Shown here piece by piece: positions 61,948-64,000 of a DNA stretch of 64,000 bases. Each line of letters begins with the position of its first letter. The first letter of the stretch is position 1. Under the pieces are notes generated by a model, which searched no databases, had not been told where the DNA came from, and was given only the letters and a program-made list of their open reading frames with translations. The translations under genes and the position numbers were made by a program. This DNA comes from Myxococcota bacterium. Its GTDB lineage: Bacteria; Myxococcota; Kuafuiibacteriia; Kuafuiibacteriales; Kuafuiibacteriaceae. The stretch is from positions 1-64,000 of the forward strand of contig JANQQN010000278.1 of the NCBI GenBank assembly GCA_028289325.1. The letters are read 5' to 3'.

Positions 61948-63327
61948 TTACGGCGACATGGTCGCTGGTGTTGCTTGCTCCGGCATACGGGCGTGACCTA
62001 GCCGGGTCGGTGGGGCATCGGAGCTCGATGAAAGGTCGGGCGCTACCGGGATGCGCACGATCGCGGTGGCGCCCTGGTCGGACGACTGGAGCTGCAGTTC
62101 GCCACCATGCTCCTGCACGATGCTGCGGCTGACGGCTAAGCCCAGACCCATCTTCACCCGTGCGCCGCTGCGCTGAAATGCAGGCTCGAAGACCTGCTCT
62201 ACGAGCTCTGGCGGAACACCCGGGCCATGGTCTCGCACGCGAATGACGACGTCGCCGTCTTCCAGCGCGCTGCGGACATGGATGGTGCCTCGACCGTTCA
62301 TGGCTTCCGAGGCATTCTTGATGAGGTTGAGGAACACCATGTTGAGTTGGGCTGCGTTGCCCCGCACTCGCGGCAGGCTTGAGACCTCGACCTCGACGAC
62401 GAGATGGCCCAGGCTCTGCCGTTCGACGAGTTGGGCGCTGCTTTCGATGCCCGGGCCGACATCGAATTCCTCGATGGTCGCCGCATCAGGTCGAGCGAAT
62501 GCGCGGAGTCCGTCGAGGACGTCCTGTATACGGCGCGTCGCGGTGTCCGCGGTGTCCGCTGCTTGCGCGATCGCGCCCCGAGCGCGCTCGATACGCTCAG
62601 GGTTGGACTCGAGCACATCCACCGCCCGTCGGAGGGTGTGGAGGCTCGACTGAAGGGTTCCGAGGGGACTGTTGAGCTCATGGGCGGTCCCTGCCACGAG
62701 CCGACCCATCACTCTCACTCGCTGCTCATGCAGGTCCCTCATATCGCCGTACAGCTGCTCGGCGACCTGGCGGGCGCGCCGTGCGGCCAGCGACATGACG
62801 ACGGTTTGGCAGGCGATCAGCACCACCGCGACGATGGATGTTTGCGCCAGTCCACCATCAGCCACGTACCGCGTGGTGACATACCCAACGAGTGCATAAG
62901 CGCCGGTCCAGGCCGGTACTTTCCAGTCGAGGCGGAGTGCATTGAGGGAGAGGATGATGATGAGACCGAGCGTAGCGCCGGCGAGGATGCTGGCCCGCAG
63001 CTCGTGCCGCTCGGCCGGCAAGGTGTCGCAGATTTTGAAGGCGCTCCCGAGGAGGACTGTGAGGTCGAGGACGGTGCTGGCGATGGGAAAACGTTTGTCA
63101 AAGCGACGCCGCAGGACAGTCGCCCCGAAGAGAACCAGAAGGGCGGTGTAGGCAAGATACAGGGGGGCCGGGGTGCTTCGCCCTTCGACGATCGAGATGA
63201 GGAGCAGGCTCAGACCGACGGCGGACCAGATTCCAATCCGGATGAGATTGATTGTCCGCTCTTGGCGCCAGCTCGCGTCCTCTAGATGCCGAAGCAGCGC
63301 ATATCTTCGCCCATCACTGGCCTCCAT
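61948..63327 (-). CDS. Membrane-bound sensor histidine kinase
   Basis: 459 residues. Six or so N-terminal helices (INLIRIGIWSAVGLSLLLISIV, LYLAYTALLVLFGATVL, ILAGATLGLIIILSLNAL and others) form a 5-6TM sensor domain. Then a short coiled coil and HisKA with GTAHELNSPLGTL, the N box NLIKNASEAMNGRG, G1 RDHGPGVPPE and G2 MGLGLAVSRSIVQEHGG. No response regulator is adjacent. The promoter region carries four copies of CGATAAG-type repeats. The gene sits between two copies of a 77-bp repeat. Confidence 0.85.
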   Translation of the reverse strand: MEASDGRRYALLRHLEDASWRQERTINLIRIGIWSAVGLSLLLISIVEGRSTPAPLYLAYTALLVLFGATVLRRRFDKRFPIASTVLDLTVLLGSAFKICDTLPAERHELRASILAGATLGLIIILSLNALRLDWKVPAWTGAYALVGYVTTRYVADGGLAQTSIVAVVLIACQTVVMSLAARRARQVAEQLYGDMRDLHEQRVRVMGRLVAGTAHELNSPLGTLQSSLHTLRRAVDVLESNPERIERARGAIAQAADTADTATRRIQDVLDGLRAFARPDAATIEEFDVGPGIESSAQLVERQSLGHLVVEVEVSSLPRVRGNAAQLNMVFLNLIKNASEAMNGRGTIHVRSALEDGDVVIRVRDHGPGVPPELVEQVFEPAFQRSGARVKMGLGLAVSRSIVQEHGGELQLQSSDQGATAIVRIPVAPDLSSSSDAPPTRLGHARMPEQATPATMSP

Positions 63328-63408
63328 CGATACGACGGTCTAACTGCGCCCAATCCGTGTCAATGCACCCGGTTGCGTCGCCTCCACTCGGCGTCCGCCG
63401 ATTTCAGA

Positions 63409-63528
63409 ACGATAAGACTTCTTCAGGGACGATAAGGCTGCTTGCGCGGTAGCGCCTCGTTGAGCGGTCCAGCTCTGGTGTGATCGTTTGCTAACGACAC
63501 GATAACGATCTGTCGGAGGCGCGATAAG
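63409..63528. repeat. Four CGATAA[G/C] direct repeats upstream of the histidine kinase
   Basis: ACGATAAG at 63409-63416 and 63429-63436, ACGATAAC at 63499-63506, GCGATAAG at 63521-63528. The first two sit in a 15-base repeat (ACGATAAGACTTCTT / ACGATAAGGCTGCTT) 20 bp apart; the other pair is 22 bp apart. Two turns of the helix between members of each pair suggest a dimeric regulator binding site. They lie 80-200 bp upstream of the histidine kinase start at 63327. Confidence 0.55.
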
Positions 63529-63624
63529 ATACTACCACACCTTCCATCGACGATTCGCCGTTGCGGCGGCTGTAGCTTTGCAATCAAAGGCCCTGTCGAG
63601 CGAGGTCCGCTTCGGCGACCTGAT

Positions 63625-63701
63625 CTAGGGCGCGTTCATCCATTCGAACAGGGTCTGGTCTGTCGGCCGAGGATGCCGCAAGACGTCGGCTTGGTGCTCG
63701 G
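63625..63701. repeat. 77-bp direct repeat, right copy
   Basis: This copy is the intact 3' end of the right-edge gene, from its TAG stop inward, and matches 61849-61925 with three C/T differences. Confidence 0.85.
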
Positions 63702-64000
63702 CCCACTCCGGCCAGTGCACGGCGAGGGGGCGCGCGTCGCTCTGCACGACCAACAGCGGCCGAAGTCGGGCGCGCTCGATGAAGTGCGGGATGTCGCCGG
63801 CCATGAGGATCCGGTGGACGTACCCTTCGTCGGGAAACGCTTCGCCGAAAGCGTCCATCCAGCTGCCCATGACCCCGTCGATGACCGCCTTGTCGAAGTC
63901 GAGCCACAGCGACTGGGCGACGAGGCCGATGAGCGCGTTGTCCAGACCTCGGGCGAACAGGACCATCGATCGATCGCCGACCCGGGCCCGAATGGCGCGG
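63625..64000 (-). CDS. Uncharacterised protein (5' end outside window)
   Basis: The frame is open from the window edge to TAG at 63625-63627, giving about 125 C-terminal residues. Internal ATGs exist (63966) but the frame is still coding-like upstream (RAIRARVGDRS). The sequence contains LDNALIGLVAQSLWLDFDKAV, GYVHRILMAGDIPHF and ARLRPLLVVQSDARPLAVHW; the last resembles the acid-strand region of alpha/beta hydrolases, but this is too weak to name. Its 3' 77 bp is duplicated downstream of the histidine kinase. Confidence 0.5.
   Translation of the reverse strand, partial: RAIRARVGDRSMVLFARGLDNALIGLVAQSLWLDFDKAVIDGVMGSWMDAFGEAFPDEGYVHRILMAGDIPHFIERARLRPLLVVQSDARPLAVHWPEWAEHQADVLRHPRPTDQTLFEWMNAP

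Overview
The window is high-GC chromosomal DNA from a Gram-negative bacterium, most likely a deltaproteobacterium or myxobacterium-like lineage (inference). The reasons are the many small secreted lipoproteins with D/G-rich linkers, outer-membrane barrels, a Frz-like chemosensory operon (CheA fused to a receiver, CheR fused to TPR repeats), an ECF sigma/anti-sigma/caspase operon, a multiheme cytochrome, and a UGA-encoded selenoprotein. I saw no rRNA, tRNA, transposase, integrase or CRISPR array.

Layout. 1-20.6 kb holds mostly single genes and pairs: a truncated secreted hydrolase, a lipoprotein oligopeptidase, an acyltransferase, a GNAT enzyme, a chemoreceptor-like membrane protein with a decayed signalling tip, a GT39-type glycosyltransferase, a sulfatase with an altered active-site motif, lipoproteins, a barrel protein followed by a glucanase relic, a seven-heme cytochrome-TPR protein, and a two-gene unit of a WYL regulator and an orphan Csb2 (Cas5-Cas6 type I-G subunit). 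20.7-28.5 kb holds an SGNH-hydrolase relic, a lipoprotein-type KatG, a thioredoxin-domain gene next to a UGSC selenoprotein (UGA read as Sec), a convergent PheS-like stand-alone ligase, and a DUF2855 gene.

28.6-39.7 kb is a run of eight minus-strand genes, several joined by 4-base start/stop overlaps: an FHA-serine protease, a large polytopic membrane protein, a MotA/ExbB-like and MotB/OmpA-like ion-channel pair, two uncharacterised proteins, a KBL/BioF-fold protein without the PLP lysine, and an ABC1/UbiB kinase fused to an L7/L12-like C-terminal domain. I know no described system with this content; it is the strongest candidate in the window for a new system. 39.8-47.9 kb holds an XRE regulator, an alpha/beta hydrolase, an L-type lectin, two lipoproteins, and the ECF sigma/anti-sigma/caspase-barrel operon.

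47.9-64 kb, all on the minus strand, is a signal-transduction block: a periplasmic protein, MCP, CheR-TPR, CheW, CheW-like, CheA-REC, CheB, CheY, a porin and a hybrid histidine kinase. Upstream of it lie a soluble PAS-MCP, and a membrane histidine kinase that sits between two near-identical 77-bp copies of the 3' end of the gene at the right edge.
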